Counted from the first letter of the stretch, positions 26,715 to 39,850 are shown. The stretch: 64,000 nucleotides of DNA from Cymodocea nodosa (GCA_036874045.1 CM072339.1:19103501-19167500); one strand, 5' to 3'. Notes: generated by a model from the sequence alone, not told the origin. Program-made: numbers and translations.

Positions 26715-29229
26715 GATTAAAGTTAATTTATCATAAATATTAACATCACTATATTATTATTATTTGACAACGATGTCATTATTTACACTTGTATTTCTCG
26801 ATGTCGTTGTAAGAAAAGTATTCCGCCACGAGGTGTTCTTCACCTTTACATACTTCTGAATACATGGAGAAGTGTCATAAAAAGATCGTGTGGTTTTGCA
26901 TTATCTTTTTTGTTACAAGTTTAAATTCTTTAAGAATTAGGATGGTGTACTTTTTCAAAATAATCCATTTTTTATTTTCATCGTTTACATCATTTTGTGA
27001 GCACGCATCCACAACTTCTCTCTCGGCTCAATATCCATATTGTCCAGGGAAGTGATCTCTCTCTGCACCAACCATATTAGTGAATTTTTGAAAATGCCCT
27101 TAAGATAAGGAAACTTTATCAATTCTATATTCATTCAGATTTGTAAATGAAAAACTATCATTCAACTAAGTTTAATTGATTATTCGATTGAAAAATCAAA
27201 ATATAAACTGTCAATTATATATTCTAATTACCAAAAAATACATTTTAAATTATATCAATTTCCTATTTTACAATTAATGCCCTTTAATAACTATTAATGA
27301 ATTTTCTTTTTATGCAGAGGCAGAGCTCATTATGGTTACACGGGGCGGAGAATTTGGCGTCACCATTTCGACAATTTTATTATTAATTCCATGTGCCTTA
27401 CATGCATTAACTGATTTGTAAAATCTTGACAATACCTCCAGACAGTCCATCTTACGATTAATTAATGTTTTGATCGTTATTGCATGACTTACCAAACGTG
27501 GTAGTTTAATAACACGTTTAGTAAGCAAATTATTACATAAGGTGCTCTTTGTAATTTATAGCTTATTTGCAATGGTCTATTAGAATAAGCTATCTCTGAG
27601 ATAATTTGAACAAACAATTTTTCAAATTAAGTTGCGTTTTTAGGTCACTAAAAATTAATGTTGAAAAACGTATTTTTCCCCAAAAACCTTGTTTTTCGAG
27701 ATAAAATAGATATGAATAAGCTGAACAAGCAAACCCCAAGATTATTAAATAATCCCCGTTAAATGATAACAAAAGAGGTATCGAGAAAACTAGAACATGA
27801 AGATCGACAAAAAATTGACAAGCGATCTCATCCTTTCATCTCTCGACGAAAGAAACAATTTCTATGATTAAGAAAAACTGAATTCTGCGTGTAGAAATGA
27901 TGAAAAAAAAAAAAGAAGTAAGTTTAAAATTTATAGAAAATAAAATTAATGAAAAATTACTTCTTTTTTTTAGTAGTTGTGTTTATGTTGAAAAGTAACG
28001 AAATTTAAAATTTAGATTTTTGTACAGGTATTGAAATTTAAAGGATTTTAAACAATAGAGTTTGAATTGACTAAATACTATTGTAATTAAACCTCAACTT
28101 TCATATTAATTTTGAAAATAAATGTTACCTTCTATGTAGATTATTTTTACAATTAGAAATAATAATAATTATCTTTATATAGAATGATTTTAATAAAAGA
28201 AAATATAAATTAATCAAATATAGTACAAAATGTTGCAACATCATGAGATACAACATTTTAACTATTTGCTTTTACAAAATTTAAATCTCAAGTTTTTATT
28301 ATGCCACATATATAAATAACATACTTTTATAAACATTAGCTTACCTCCTTGGGTGACCAGAGAATACACTAATAAGTTTTTTATTTTTTTTAAACGTTCG
28401 GTTCGATCAAAGGTTTCATATTTTGTTAACATTGTTTAAGTTTTGATCCAATCAGAGTAGACCAAATTTGGTCTGATCAAAGTTTTTTATTTTTTATATT
28501 TTTTTTAAAACATTTGGTAGTTTTTATATTTTTTGTATGAAAATTAAAAAGAAAAAATGCAACTTTACTAAATATATCTTTTTTTGGTCAGCTGGGGTGC
28601 TTGATCCACCGCCTGCGAGTTGAGCACGAACAGTCTCTATTCGGTCAGTACCCTGTGCTTTTCAAAGAGGCTCTATCAGTCCAGGTGGCTCAATTCGACG
28701 ACAAGACAAAAAATTTCCCCATGCCAATATCCTATACTTTTCGGTGGGACTCTACCAACATGGGATGGCTCCGTCCGCCCATTCATGGTGGAGAGCCGAC
28801 AGCCCCATCTTGGTATCCTTCGCTTTTCAATGAAGTTCAATCGATTTTGGGTACATCTAGCGGGTGAAGTTCTATTGGCGTGGATAGCATCGTCGTCTGT
28901 GGAGAAACACTACTCTGCATTATGGAGGCTCTATCAGTCCAAATGAACGCTTAGCCAGGCAGCCGTGGCGGCGTTCAATCCCAGCACGCGGCCGGGTAGA
29001 CGTACAACATCCGATGATCGAATGGCGAAGCTCCACCAGTGTCTAGCAGACGATGTTAGAGACAGAGGGGATGTTCAACGTCGAGGAAGACGAATGGGTC
29101 GTCTGAAAATAATAATAATAATAATGAAATAAGAAGGAAAAAGTTTAAAAAAATGAATGAAAGTGAAAAGCACTGAAAAAGAAAGAAAAGGAAAATAAAA
29201 AGTATATAAATAAAATTATATATGTTGGA

Positions 29230-29520
29230 AGTATGTAAAATGAAAATTAAATATTTTCGATATAAGTATCTAAGATATTAGGAAAAATATATATAATTAA
29301 AACATCTTAGATATAAAATATAAATATCTAAAATTAATTTAATTTAATTTATAAATGAAATCTAAATATCTAAAATAAAAATTAAAACATTTTAGATATG
29401 AAGTATAAATATCTAAACTAAAAAATTAATACATTTTTTACATGAAATATAACTATCTAAAATAAAATCAAAATATTTTAGACATAAAATATAAATATCA
29501 AGAATTAAAAATTAAAAACA
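29230..29520. repeat. degenerate AT-rich minisatellite
   Basis: Variants of aaacattttagatatgaaat followed by ataaatatctaaaataaa recur about every 50-60 bases, roughly five units with heavy divergence. Confidence 0.7.
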
Positions 29521-31299
29521 TTTCTTCCTATTCTATAAAGTGGGCATTTAGTCATGACTTTTACAAGTCACACTTGTCTACTTAGTCACCATAGCACAAG
29601 CCTACGTACTCACATGTGCTCTTTCACTTCGTGCTTTAAGTTTTAGCCTATGAGATTTTCATTAAACATTTTTCTATGAAATTTCACTCGATCTATTTTT
29701 TTGTAGAACTTTGCTTTGTTCTAATAAAGTATGAATTTCTCAACAATTTTCTGAAATTGTATCTAGCTTCTGTTGGGCACAACACTTGGCTAATTGCATC
29801 TTATACTTAAGGAATCAGCCATTCAAGCTAGCGTGCCTGAATATTTCACCGGCCTATTAGCTTTTAAATGCCCATGATTTCAAGTAATTTCATGAAGTAT
29901 TCATTTCACAATGATTTTTCCTTCATGCATGAGCCCCTCTTTCCTAGCCTTGCATCTAGATTGCAAGAGATCTATTTAAGGCTATTATTCTACCCTCTAC
30001 CAAGCTACGTAATTTATGGTCACATTTTTCTGAGGTGTCTCATCACATGAGCTTTCCTAAGGTTTTGATTTCATAAGATTTCATTGAGTATGAATTTAGC
30101 TATAGTTTTCTCTTTGGCAGAGTGTCGTCTATCCTATTGACTTTCGAGTAGCTAGCATAATTATCTTATCACTGCCCCTATATGATAAAATCTTAACTTC
30201 ATATTTTTCTCATAAAATATAATTAGTTGGCTGTAAAACCACTTTCATTTCCTGTCATTTTGTTATGTACGAATTAAGTTATGCTTCTTTAAGTTTGTGC
30301 ATACATTAATTACATGTTCATACATTACATTTCATATGCATCTTTTTCCCCTTGATTTAATTTAGCAAAAGAAAAGGTAAGCTACATAAGTTCATACATC
30401 TTAACTGGTAAAACACTTTTATTTCTACAAAACTCATGCATTCACATGTCATGTATCATTTGCTTACTTAGATCATCCATTTTTTATGTGTGATTTACTT
30501 GCCTTATTTGAGTTCTTGACCCTTAAAACTAGGCCATTTAGTTTAGGCCTATTTAGGGTCAATTCCTACTTAATATATGAGTGAAAGCATTTACACGATT
30601 ATCTTTTAGACTTCTAGTTCTTTTTTTCCTTGTTAGGTTTAAAAGTCCATTCCTTGCTGGTCTCAAAGGCCCAACAATTCATCTATTCCTAATGTCAAAC
30701 ACATAGATACACCTACATTACATTTAGTACCTAATTAGACTATTTAAGAGGCTAACTTAGGTTAGGTGTATGAGATATCTAACACTTTTCTCATGCGTAC
30801 TTAGAAAATTTATCTAAACTCCTTGGTTAGGTTTATTAACCCTATCTATTAATTATATGATAACATTTTATGCATTCTAATGCATCTTTTGAGTTTTCCT
30901 AATTTTACCCTAAATGGACTAGGTGGCAACTTATTTTCCCTTTCCCATCCCCCTCTTTTCTAACTCGCTAGATGAAAAGGGTAAGAGATGGGAAAGCCTA
31001 TCATTCGTTGAAAGCCTCACACTACCCAAAAACATATTTTAACATAAAATATATAAATATCAAAATATTAATGGTAAAAAACTCCTAATGCATAAGCAAA
31101 ATTACAAAAATGCCTTAGCCTATGTCAAAATATCATATTGCTCTAGGTAAGAGTTTAAACTATCTAAAATATAAAAAATATCATATTGCTTCTACATATA
31201 AGTTTAAACAATCTAAAGATATATTTTAACTAAATGTCAAAATATTAAGGGTAAAAATTTGAAAATGCCCTTGTGTATAGGAAAAATTACCAAAATGCT

Positions 31300-31575
31300 C
31301 TTAAATAAGATTCTAAACTATTTAAAATGTGAACAAATATCATGTTGCTTCTAGAAAAGAGCTTAAACTATCTAAAATATGAAAAAATAATATCATGTCA
31401 CTTCTAAATAAGAGCTTAAATTATCTAAAATATGAAAAATATCATATTACTCTTAAACAAGAGCTTAAATCATTTGAAATATGAAAAATATTATATTACT
31501 CCTAAATATGAATCTAAATTATCTAAAATTATAAAATACTCTTAGATATAAGCCTAAATTATCTTAGATACATAT
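31300..31575. repeat. degenerate roughly 50-bp minisatellite
   Basis: Variants of gagcttaaattatctaaaat followed by atgaaaaatatcatattact recur about five times, with outlying units back to about 31147. A poly-A run (31605-31628) follows shortly after. Confidence 0.75.
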
Positions 31576-32483
31576 AGGAAAACAATCGTGAATGTCAAGA
31601 TATTAAAAAAAAAAAAAAAAAAAAAAAACCTTGAAACGTTCTCTATTCAAAAATGACCAAAGTGCTCCTATATGAGCCTAGTTGTCGAACACTCCCACAT
31701 ATGACCATAAACTATCTAAAAAGGAGATTTTTGACATGAGAAGTTGTATATGACGACAAAATATTCAACGGAGGTTGGAATGACCAAAATGACCTTATGT
31801 ACAATAAATGACAAAAAATGCCCTTATACATACTGAAACACTTATAGAGACAAATTTAAATTATCTAACGTATTCTAATGCAAGTACGAACTCCTACACA
31901 TGATTTGTTAGTGATAGATTCATTATTTTTTTGTCAATTTTATTTATAAAGTAGATTGTACAACAAAACTTTGTAATTTTTTATAAATAGTGAAATTTTT
32001 TAAAATTGAAATTCTTTGTGTATTTTAGTATATGAATATAATACAAACGAAACATCTTTAAAAAAAAATGTAAGATACAGAAATACAAAATAATTCTTAA
32101 AAAATCCTTAAATATATAATAATAAAACGAATGTATTACAAAAATAAATAAAATTCACATACGAACAGTGGCAAGTAACATGTTGAGTGGGGCGTTGAGC
32201 AACAAGGGAAGCCAATGGGGAAGGACATGTTGAACAATGTCGAGCAATGCGAGGAGGACCAGGAGATCATGGGCATTAGGAGATACCTTATGTAGGGACA
32301 GATGACAAACACAAGAACAATGGCGAGTTCAAGCAGGTGAGTCAATGTGGGCAAACAATGTAGGAAAAAGAAGAATATACAGGAGGGTGTTCTGATGATT
32401 TCACCCTTCAGAGTGTCGAGAAATGAACATTCCTCTATAGTATTCAGGTCATCCATTGCTTCTGCTTCTATAGTGTGGAAAAG

Positions 32484-32748
32484 TATTATGCCAGCAAGGG
32501 CGACGAATGGAGGCGATGGAAAAGTAGATCAGAGAAAAAAATAGCACTGGAGAACACAGAAAATCCAAGCGTCGCTCATAAGAAGCTAGAAATGAACCAT
32601 CGAGCAAAAAAAGTAAGTCAGTGGACTGGAAATGCTTTATTTATAGGCGGAGATGTTACAATCAGATCACAAACTGACTACAATCGGATATGGGTTGCTT
32701 AGATCCGAACAATACAACACAAGTATCACATACAAAATGCAGTTAATA
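32484..32748 (-). repeat. copia 3' LTR
   Basis: On the minus strand this begins TATTAAC and ends with the inverted TAATA. It is preceded by a polypurine tract (TTAAGGGAGAG, 32749-32759) and contains CTATAAATAAAG as a promoter-like box. That is the right order for the 3' LTR of the minus-strand copia element. The terminal dinucleotide is TA rather than the canonical TG. No second LTR is seen in the window. Confidence 0.65.
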
Positions 32749-34290
32749 CTCTCCCTTAAATTGGAGGTGAAAAACTAACGATACCCAGTTTACTACTAAA
32801 CTTCTGAAACAATGGTCAAGATAAAGCCTTCATAAAAAAGTCTGCAACTTGATCTAGAGCCTGTATATGTTGTAAGTTGATAATCCCATGCAGGTATTTC
32901 TCCTGAACAAAGTAACAGTCGATCTCTATATGTTTCGTTCTTTCCTGAAAAACAGGATTCTTTGCAATATGAATCAAAACATTATTGTCACAAAACAACC
33001 ATGTCGGCTAAACTTATGTAACACATAAATCACGTAATAAAGAACAAAGCCATATAATTTCTCGAACAATAGCTATAAGAGATCTATACTCAACTTCAGC
33101 TGAGGAACAAGAAACAATAGTTTGTTTCTTAGATTGCCATGAAATCAAAGAATTTCCCAAAGATAATGAATAACCAGTAACCAATCTCCTTGAAAAAGGG
33201 CAGTGGGCTCAGTCAGCATCATAGTAAGCTACAAGCTACAAAATTTTATTAGCTGATAGGAAAATGCCTTGACTTGGTAAACCTTTAAGCTAATGTAAGA
33301 TCTGTAAAGCTCCTTGGTAACGAGACTTAGTAGGCAACTACATAAATTGACTAAAGTAATTCACAGCATATGTGATATCTAGTTGCTTTACAGTCAAGTA
33401 GATCAACCTACCTGGTAATCTTGTATAAACTGCAGGTTCTTTAAAAAGTGGATTTTTAGCATCAACTTTATAATTCTCATCAAGTGGGGTATCTCGTTGT
33501 TTGCATCGAGTCAATCTAGTATCAATAAATGAATCAAGACAATATTTTTGCTGAGATAAGAAAATACCAAATTGATGTTGAATTACTTCAAAGCCCAAGA
33601 AATATTTCCTCATCATTGTCTCCTGCAACTAATATATCATCCACATAAACGAGCAAAACTATGAAATGACTGTCATTTCTTCTAATGAAAAGACTGTAAT
33701 CCACATGAGAATGTGAAAAACTCATATCTAATAAAGCATCCTGCAACTTTTAAGTACAAATTCCTTAAAGATTGGCGTACGCCATAAATTGACTTCAGTA
33801 AAAGACATACAGGATTTTTTCCCTCAGCTGATACACCAGGGGGCAATTTCAAATAAATTTCTTCGTAAAGGTCACCATTTAAAAAAGTGTTCTTAACATC
33901 TAATTGGCGCAAAACCAACTATTTTTGGACAGCAATAGCTAAAATAGTGCGTATTGTGGTTAATTTGGCAATGGGAGTAAATGTGTCACGAAAATCATAC
34001 CTCTCTTATTGAGTGAAGCCCTTTGCAACTAAGTGTGCCTTGTATCTTTGGATGAAGCCATCAGAGTTGTATTTGATCCTAAATACTCACTTGCAACCAA
34101 TTGCTTTCCTACCTGGAAGCAATTGAATGATACTCCAAGTCTGTTTGCTATTCAGGTCGTCCGCTGCTTCTGCTTCTATAGTATGAACGTTACTGATGTA
34201 TTTGTCTAGCTTCGGAAGGGAGCCATTACGTACAGTAACAAGAGCTGCTCCAAAGGGTTGCCAATGCATCCTTGGTTAGAATAATTTATG
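32749..34290 (-). mobile_element. truncated Ty1/copia retrotransposon (RT and RNase H)
   Basis: On the minus strand about 34270-33640 encodes the copia reverse transcriptase: the region leading to LPGRKAIGCK, then LRQLDVKNTFLNGDLYEEIY and KSIYGVRQS. 33628-33338 continues it (YFLGFEV, DTPLDENYKV, RLIYLTVKQLDITYAVNY). 32998-32816 is RNase H ([20 protein letters not shown]). Frames are broken by several shifts and stops. Gag, protease and integrase are absent: the element is cut off at about 34290. A polypurine tract and one LTR follow at its 3' end. Confidence 0.85.
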
Positions 34291-34299
34291 ATTAAGAAA

Positions 34300-36840
34300 T
34301 AAGAGCGGGCATCACTACCATCATCTACGTATCACAACTTCTTTTCCAAGAGGAAGGATCTTTGACTGGTGTTTTTTAGTGTTTCCTTATTTTCTTTCTT
34401 ATAAATACGTGGAAGTGTAAAAGTAATTGTATGAATTTTATTATTAGACGATTACAAGTATATGGTAAATTTTTTACTTAAATTAAATAAATATTGATCT
34501 TTAATCTAAAAGTCTTAAAATTTAACATTTTATGTTAAATTCTAACCATTGATTTTTAAGTAAATATATAGTAACATATAAACCTCAAATTAATTTTAAA
34601 ATCTAATGCGTAATATATGATTGCATAGATTAACCAATTATAATTTTTTTTTAACTTTTAAAATAAATTATTAATAGAAACGATAGTTCTTTCAGGACAA
34701 TTTTTGAACAACACCACGGAAACATTCGGGTGTTTTTAGCAGGGCTAGTGGTGTGCCTCCAATGTCTTGGTGACGATCGTACGGTTGAGAAGACTCCATC
34801 TAATTTCATCCTACGGTAAAGAATATACGAAAGTTTTGTGCATCTTCCGAGACCTCCCTTGTTTAGGATTTCCCATGAGCTCGATGGGCGTTCCAGAACC
34901 GAAGGCCCAGGTGAGGAGAAGAGACTTGGATCAGTTGCATTCTTTTCGGCTAAGATTCCATCCAAGGTGGGATCTATATTTCTAATTTATGAGAATGAAT
35001 AATTATAATTACATACAAGATTGCGTGTCTAGGTGGTGAAGAAATTTTTCATCATTCCTTTAATTGTGAGTTTAAATCTTGTGAAATTTAAAAGTCTGAA
35101 ATAGATAAAAAAAAATCTAAAGAATGAATAATTATAATAGTCGTATCGTGGTGTATGGGCTCAGGTCAATTAGAATTGTATGGGCTAAACTCCTAATAAG
35201 GAGGCCCAAGACCCCATGGTTCAATTATGTCATGTCGCATCACATTTCGATGTTATTTCATATCAAATATTGTCGTAGTATCAAAATATAATATACGAAA
35301 ATAGTGAAGCGGGGCTACATGGAAATCAGCACCCACTAACTTGCCGATGGTCGCACATATGCTTGACAGGATTCAAGATTCTGGCCGCGAAAGAACAAAA
35401 AAATTCCTCCAAAAGCTTCACAATGACCTACATGATCGTTTAGAAGTAGATTTGATGCTCCCTTATTTAAATATGCAAATAATATATTCATTTTCACTAG
35501 AGCATATTTCTATAATATTTGAAGAAACTAAAGTTGTATGGCATTTATAGATTATAAAAAAAAAATCACTTTTACCAAACACATCTCACTTAGGGGAAGT
35601 TTATATATGAGAGAAAGTGAGGTAAAGCGAAGAAGGAGAAAGTGAGGGAAAGTAAGAGAAAATTTTGGTGCATTTATGTATAACAGGAAGTGGTGAAAAG
35701 AATCTGTAACTTTCTACCGTATAAAAGATTTCACTTTTCAAGGAAAGTAATGAAACTTTCGACCTCATGAAAGTCACAGAATCACTTGTCTCGCTCATTC
35801 GCTCAAGGATCGTCCGCTTGCATCACGTTGCCTACGTCATAGGATTGTCTGTATCTGTGCAGCTCGCATTGTCATCGTCGTCGTCAACTCATATCTATGC
35901 AAAAGCCCTTTCTCTGTAAAGCATTCTTCGCTTGATTTCTCAAAAAACTAAGTATCGTCGATGAGATTTCTTCCACAGAAGATTAATCGATTTCCTAGAA
36001 GATTGACCAATTTTTGAGTGTCAACCCTTTGAAAGTTGCAGAAACCCATGCTCGTGCCCTTTCTTCTCGATTTCTTCCATCGTTGAAGCCAATCGATCAT
36101 TGGATTTCTTCTACTATTGAAGTCCATCGACCATTGCACGAATTCCACTATTGAAGCTGTTCTTTGTTGGATTTCTTCCACCTAAAAAGCTTGTTCCTAA
36201 ATCGTCGACACAAAACGATCGTAAGCTCATCAAACAAAACCAGTCTACCTGTTTTCATGCTTCCTGGTTTTTTGCATCATTTTTGCTTGTATTGATCTTA
36301 CATTATTTTTTTGTATTGATCTTGCATTATTATGTTTAGTTGTATACTTGGTATTCACTATCACTATCGTTTTTGTAGAAAGTATTAAGGAAAAACAAAA
36401 CATATCGAGTATCAATAGAAATTTCAACTTTCAGTGGAGATAGTTGAAAACCTTGAATTTCTACTTGAAAATTGGGATAATGTAAGACATAATACAAACA
36501 CAACCAATTAAATTTAGTTTCACATTTTTTGATAATTAAAGTGTTGTAGATAATAAATATCGATATTCACATGTGTGGAAAAAGAATTTTTCATTAATAA
36601 GAGTAAAGATCTCATTCTAAAATACAATACTCACGTCTATGCTGTTTTCAAGGAATTTATTGTGCTTGAAGACTAGCTCTATTGCTTTGTCAATTTCCTT
36701 TAAAAAAAAAGTTCTTTAGTGAGAAAAGAATCTAGATGTTTTGGACAGATGACATTCAAGTTTAGATCATTGATAATCATGAATAGGCTATCACTTGCAA
36801 AGTGAATGACCATTATGTCAATGAGTATATGACAATCGGA
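34300..36840. other. intergenic, no gene recognised
   Basis: 34.69-34.99 kb is less AT-rich, with open frames on both strands lacking family resemblance. 35.3-36.2 kb holds short frames with no recognisable domain. 36.3-36.84 kb is AT-rich. Confidence 0.45.
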
Positions 36841-36846
36841 GTCTAT

Positions 36847-37477
36847 GGGGGGGTTAGTGTCTGACGGAATTCAGCTGACGGAAAGGAAAATTATTGAATT
36901 CCGTCAGAATGCTGTTAGTGTGCATTACACTTGACGGAAAGGAAAGTCGGATTTTACCGTTGTATAGAATCCAAAAATTTCCTTTACCGTCAGAAAATTT
37001 CCGATCGCCCCCGTTCAGAAAATTTTTCTCCCTCTCTCGTGCCTGACGGAATTCGTAAGACTGATAAGGAAGATTTACTTGAGGACCTGTTAGATGAGTT
37101 GGAAGAGTTAAATATTATTAATGACATACAACCAATGGGAGAGATACATATAGAAAGCAATGCTCAGGTTCGAATGACTCAAGAACAAAGAAAAGAAATG
37201 ATAGATAAGATGCAAGAAGATATGATGATGGCAATGTGGGATGGAAGAACTAGATGATATTATTTCGTATTGTAATATTTCAATTAAGATGTATTTGTAT
37301 TTTTCGAATATTAGTTGTAATAAACTTTTGTCAGAATTTTCATCAGAATTTTCCGTCCTGCACTAAACCCCTCTCAAAATTTTCCTTTTCCTTTCCGTTA
37401 CAAATTTTCCATTTCCTTTCCGTCAGAATTTTCCTTTTCCTTTCCGTCAGAATTTTCCGTCATGCACTAACACACCC
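36847..37477 (+). mobile_element. short PIF/Harbinger-type deletion derivative
   Basis: The left end reads GGGGGGGTTAGTGTCTGACG. The right end read on the minus strand is GGGTGTGTTAGTGCATGACG. These inverted ends are flanked by TAT on both sides (36844-36846 and 37478-37480). Internal copies of CTGACGGAAAGGAAAA repeat near both ends. The total is 631 bp. A G-rich end and a 3-bp target duplication fit PIF/Harbinger, although the usual target is TWA. It retains the end of a transposase gene (see next entry), so it looks like an internally deleted copy of a larger element. Confidence 0.8.
37050..37257 (+). pseudogene. C-terminal remnant of a Harbinger transposase
   Basis: An open tail of about 68 codons (TDKEDLLEDLLDELEEL ... 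MMMAMWDGRTR, stop TGA 37255-37257) resembles the acidic C-terminus after HNFI in plant HARBI1-like nucleases. The 22.8-23.5 kb remnant has EDLLQDLVDELREE at the equivalent place. Upstream sequence is terminal-repeat DNA, so the catalytic domain is gone. Confidence 0.65.
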
Positions 37478-37479
37478 TA

Positions 37480-39140
37480 TGTAGCTTGCAGAATGGTAGA
37501 CAAAAGAGAACTTCCATACCGAGTCAAGATGGTTAATTCAGTTGTTAACGGTCTACCTTGGTTGATTAGACATGATTTTAACGTTATAAGGTGTGGAGTG
37601 GAATCTTCCAATGCGGTTATCAATGTGGATTAAACAAAAGAAATAAATAGCTAATAACATCTGTAATGAGATGATACTATCTATATAAGAAGAAACTTAA
37701 CGTATAATATATTATTATTACAAAGAATATAAATATTATTAATTTTTTCATAAACTTGAGATGTATATAAATATTTTTATATTATTTATTTATATTTTAT
37801 TATATTCTTTTATTTTTCGTTACTTTTTGACCGATACACAAATACCTATATTTTTTTTTGATGATTTTTTTGTTACTTTTTACAACTTTATTTTTCATTA
37901 CTTTCTAAAACTTTTCAACACTTTCTAGGTATTTACTATTTTAATCTAGCGACAGCCATCAATGTGTACATTATCATCTGGTGTTTGTTGATCAAATTAA
38001 AATATAAAGTAGTATAATGTAGTTGTACTGGTATATATATGGTGGCTTCTTTCGGCAATGGCTGGTAACTATTTGGGTCAAACGTGTCTGCTGCCTATTT
38101 TTGTCTTTCCCTCAGACTTCACCTTTGAAGTTTGAAGCTTCTCCGTAAATTGTGAAATGATACAACAGAGGAAGCGGAGGAAGCCGACAATCAAGTTGTG
38201 TGTGGCGACATGACCATCGTTTCCCGGTGAAATACGTCATCGATCGATTCTCGTGCGTCGACCGCGAATTGCCACGCCAGTTTTTGGTCTATCTACCTAC
38301 CAGTACATTGACAGGTTACAATTAAGGAGGAGATATACCATCATCATCGTCGAAATATAGACGATACATGTGATACGGATGTATTTTTAATAGGTGGTAT
38401 ATATATTACCTGATCAGGAACGCAGGGCTTGAAAGTAGGCAGATATATATATAATCTTCTTATATATAGGAGATGATCTCCCTTGGTATTAAGTCGTCTG
38501 TAAATTAACGAGGCGGATGTAACCTTAATTTTATTTCCAAAATTAATTTAGTAAGTACATATTGTACATGGATTAGCAGCTAATTAAAAGTTGGATTAGC
38601 AAGTAAACCCATTTGTTAATAATCTTTACGTGGAAAAGATTGCATCCGATCCGGCTGGGTGATTTTGTCGATCGAGGGGGGTTTTCATAGGCTGGAATCC
38701 ACGGAATGGCAGCCCATGCATAGCGCGAGCGGAAGATTGGCGTCAGCTGGCGGTCAAATCATTCTCACCAGCGCAAGACGCAAGTAATATTCCGTGGGCT
38801 TGCATGTGACAAATGTGGGATTACCGCGGGACCTCGTCCTTCCTTTGGATGTTCGGCGTGGTCCATAGTAGTGTCGAACAAGATAGAAAAAGCAGAGACA
38901 GGTTACTGTGGCAATGCAGTCCCCGAACAAAGACGAGTATGTTTATAATTTTTATCAGCATTCTTTACTTTTTAAACATATAAATCGTTACATTATCGAC
39001 AAGAGATGAGTGCGACGCTGACCCACGCACTGCACTCACGGGGATGTCCACTGCACGCCAGACCTTCCTGTTCACCCTTTAATTATTTTGAACAATCATT
39101 CTACAGGAACCCATTTCCACCCGCTTGCTTCTTACGCGCA
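37480..39140. other. intergenic, upstream of the Ser/Gly-rich genes
   Basis: AT-rich to 38.0 kb, then mixed. A CATGCAT (RY-type) word lies near 38714-38720. No open frame with family resemblance was found. Confidence 0.45.
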
Positions 39141-39148
39141 TCGTCAAT

Positions 39149-39157
39149 TATATATAG
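39149..39157 (+). promoter_or_regulatory. putative TATA box of Ser/Gly-rich gene 1
   Basis: TATATATAG lies about 100 bases upstream of the ATG at 39251, followed by a CT-rich leader. Confidence 0.6.
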
Positions 39158-39250
39158 ACGTTGTCTTCCTTCAGTTCTCTTCAACACACTGCCCTCTCAA
39201 ATCCGCGGAGCAACTAAACACCATCCAAGGCTTGGCTGTTAGTTTTATGC

Positions 39251-39850
39251 ATGGCTGAGATGGGTTGTGCGAGGAGGAGGGAAGCAGTTGTCATCCTTGC
39301 TCTCCTAGTGCTCGTCTACTCTAGTTTGTTAGCGGAAAGTGGAAGACACGCAAGGAAGGATCTCGGCCTGGCTTTCGGACGTGGGGTTGGTATCGGGTCC
39401 GGCAACGGAGGAACCATCATTTCCAGCTCAGGCTCTGGCCAAACTTCCGGTTCCGGCCCCGTTTCTTCGTCAGGCTCTGGTTCTGGCTCCGGGACAGGCA
39501 CCGTCGGGACAGGTGTCGGCCTCGGCGTCGGCGGGTGCGTTGATGTGGGGAGAGGTGGCCTCCATGTGGGACTTGGTGCCGGTTCCGCGGGTGGCATCAT
39601 GGGCGGTGGCTCCGGCTCGGGTTCTGGTTCGGGTTCGGCCTCATGCTCGCCGTCGGGCTCTAGCGCCGGTTACGGTGCGGGCTCGTCTACCGGGTCTGGA
39701 GGGTCCAGGGCCGGTTCAGGAGCTGGTTCATCGGTCGGTTCGGGTGGGTCCGGCGCCGGTTCAGGTGCGGGTTCGTCTGCTGGCTCCGGTGGTCCGGGAG
39801 GTGGCGCGTCCGCGGGATCGGGTGCTGGCTCAGGGTCTGGTCAGGGTTAA
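39251..39850 (+). CDS. secreted Ser/Gly-rich protein 1 (cell-wall-type GRP)
   Basis: A single-exon frame of 199 residues. An N-terminal signal peptide (hydrophobic core VVILALLVLVYSSLLA, cleavage probably near residue 28-31) precedes the motif ARKDLGLAFGRGVGIG. The rest is built from GSG, GAGSS and GSGSGSG units. There are two Cys after the signal, at 96 (GGCVDVG) and 132 (SASCS), 36 residues apart. No hydrophobic segment follows, so secretion to the wall or apoplast is likely. The protein is best filed with glycine-rich cell-wall proteins; its function is unknown. The start at 39251 is the first ATG of this frame after the TATA box, and Met4 is an alternative. The codons are very GC-rich relative to flanks. 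A tandem paralogue lies at 43325. Confidence 0.85.
   Translation: MAEMGCARRREAVVILALLVLVYSSLLAESGRHARKDLGLAFGRGVGIGSGNGGTIISSSGSGQTSGSGPVSSSGSGSGSGTGTVGTGVGLGVGGCVDVGRGGLHVGLGAGSAGGIMGGGSGSGSGSGSASCSPSGSSAGYGAGSSTGSGGSRAGSGAGSSVGSGGSGAGSGAGSSAGSGGPGGGASAGSGAGSGSGQG

Larger units (their letters stand above)
23980..26800. repeat. segmental duplication, copy B
   Basis: This is the shorter partner of 13.68-17.72 kb and includes the intact tetraspanin gene, its 3' flank and upstream DNA. A stretch at about 24.08-24.45 kb in the 3' flank is absent from copy A. Confidence 0.85.
26800..32130. other. long gene-free, AT-rich interval
   Basis: No exon chain or domain is recognisable over more than 5 kb. 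28.58-29.11 kb is a GC-richer island (tcagctggggtgcttgatcc onward) with short open frames and two occurrences of ggctctatcagtcca (about 28668 and 28926), possibly an old transposon piece. 29.55-31.0 kb is AT-rich, T-biased single-copy-looking DNA. Two degenerate repeat arrays and a poly-A run are listed separately. Confidence 0.5.
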
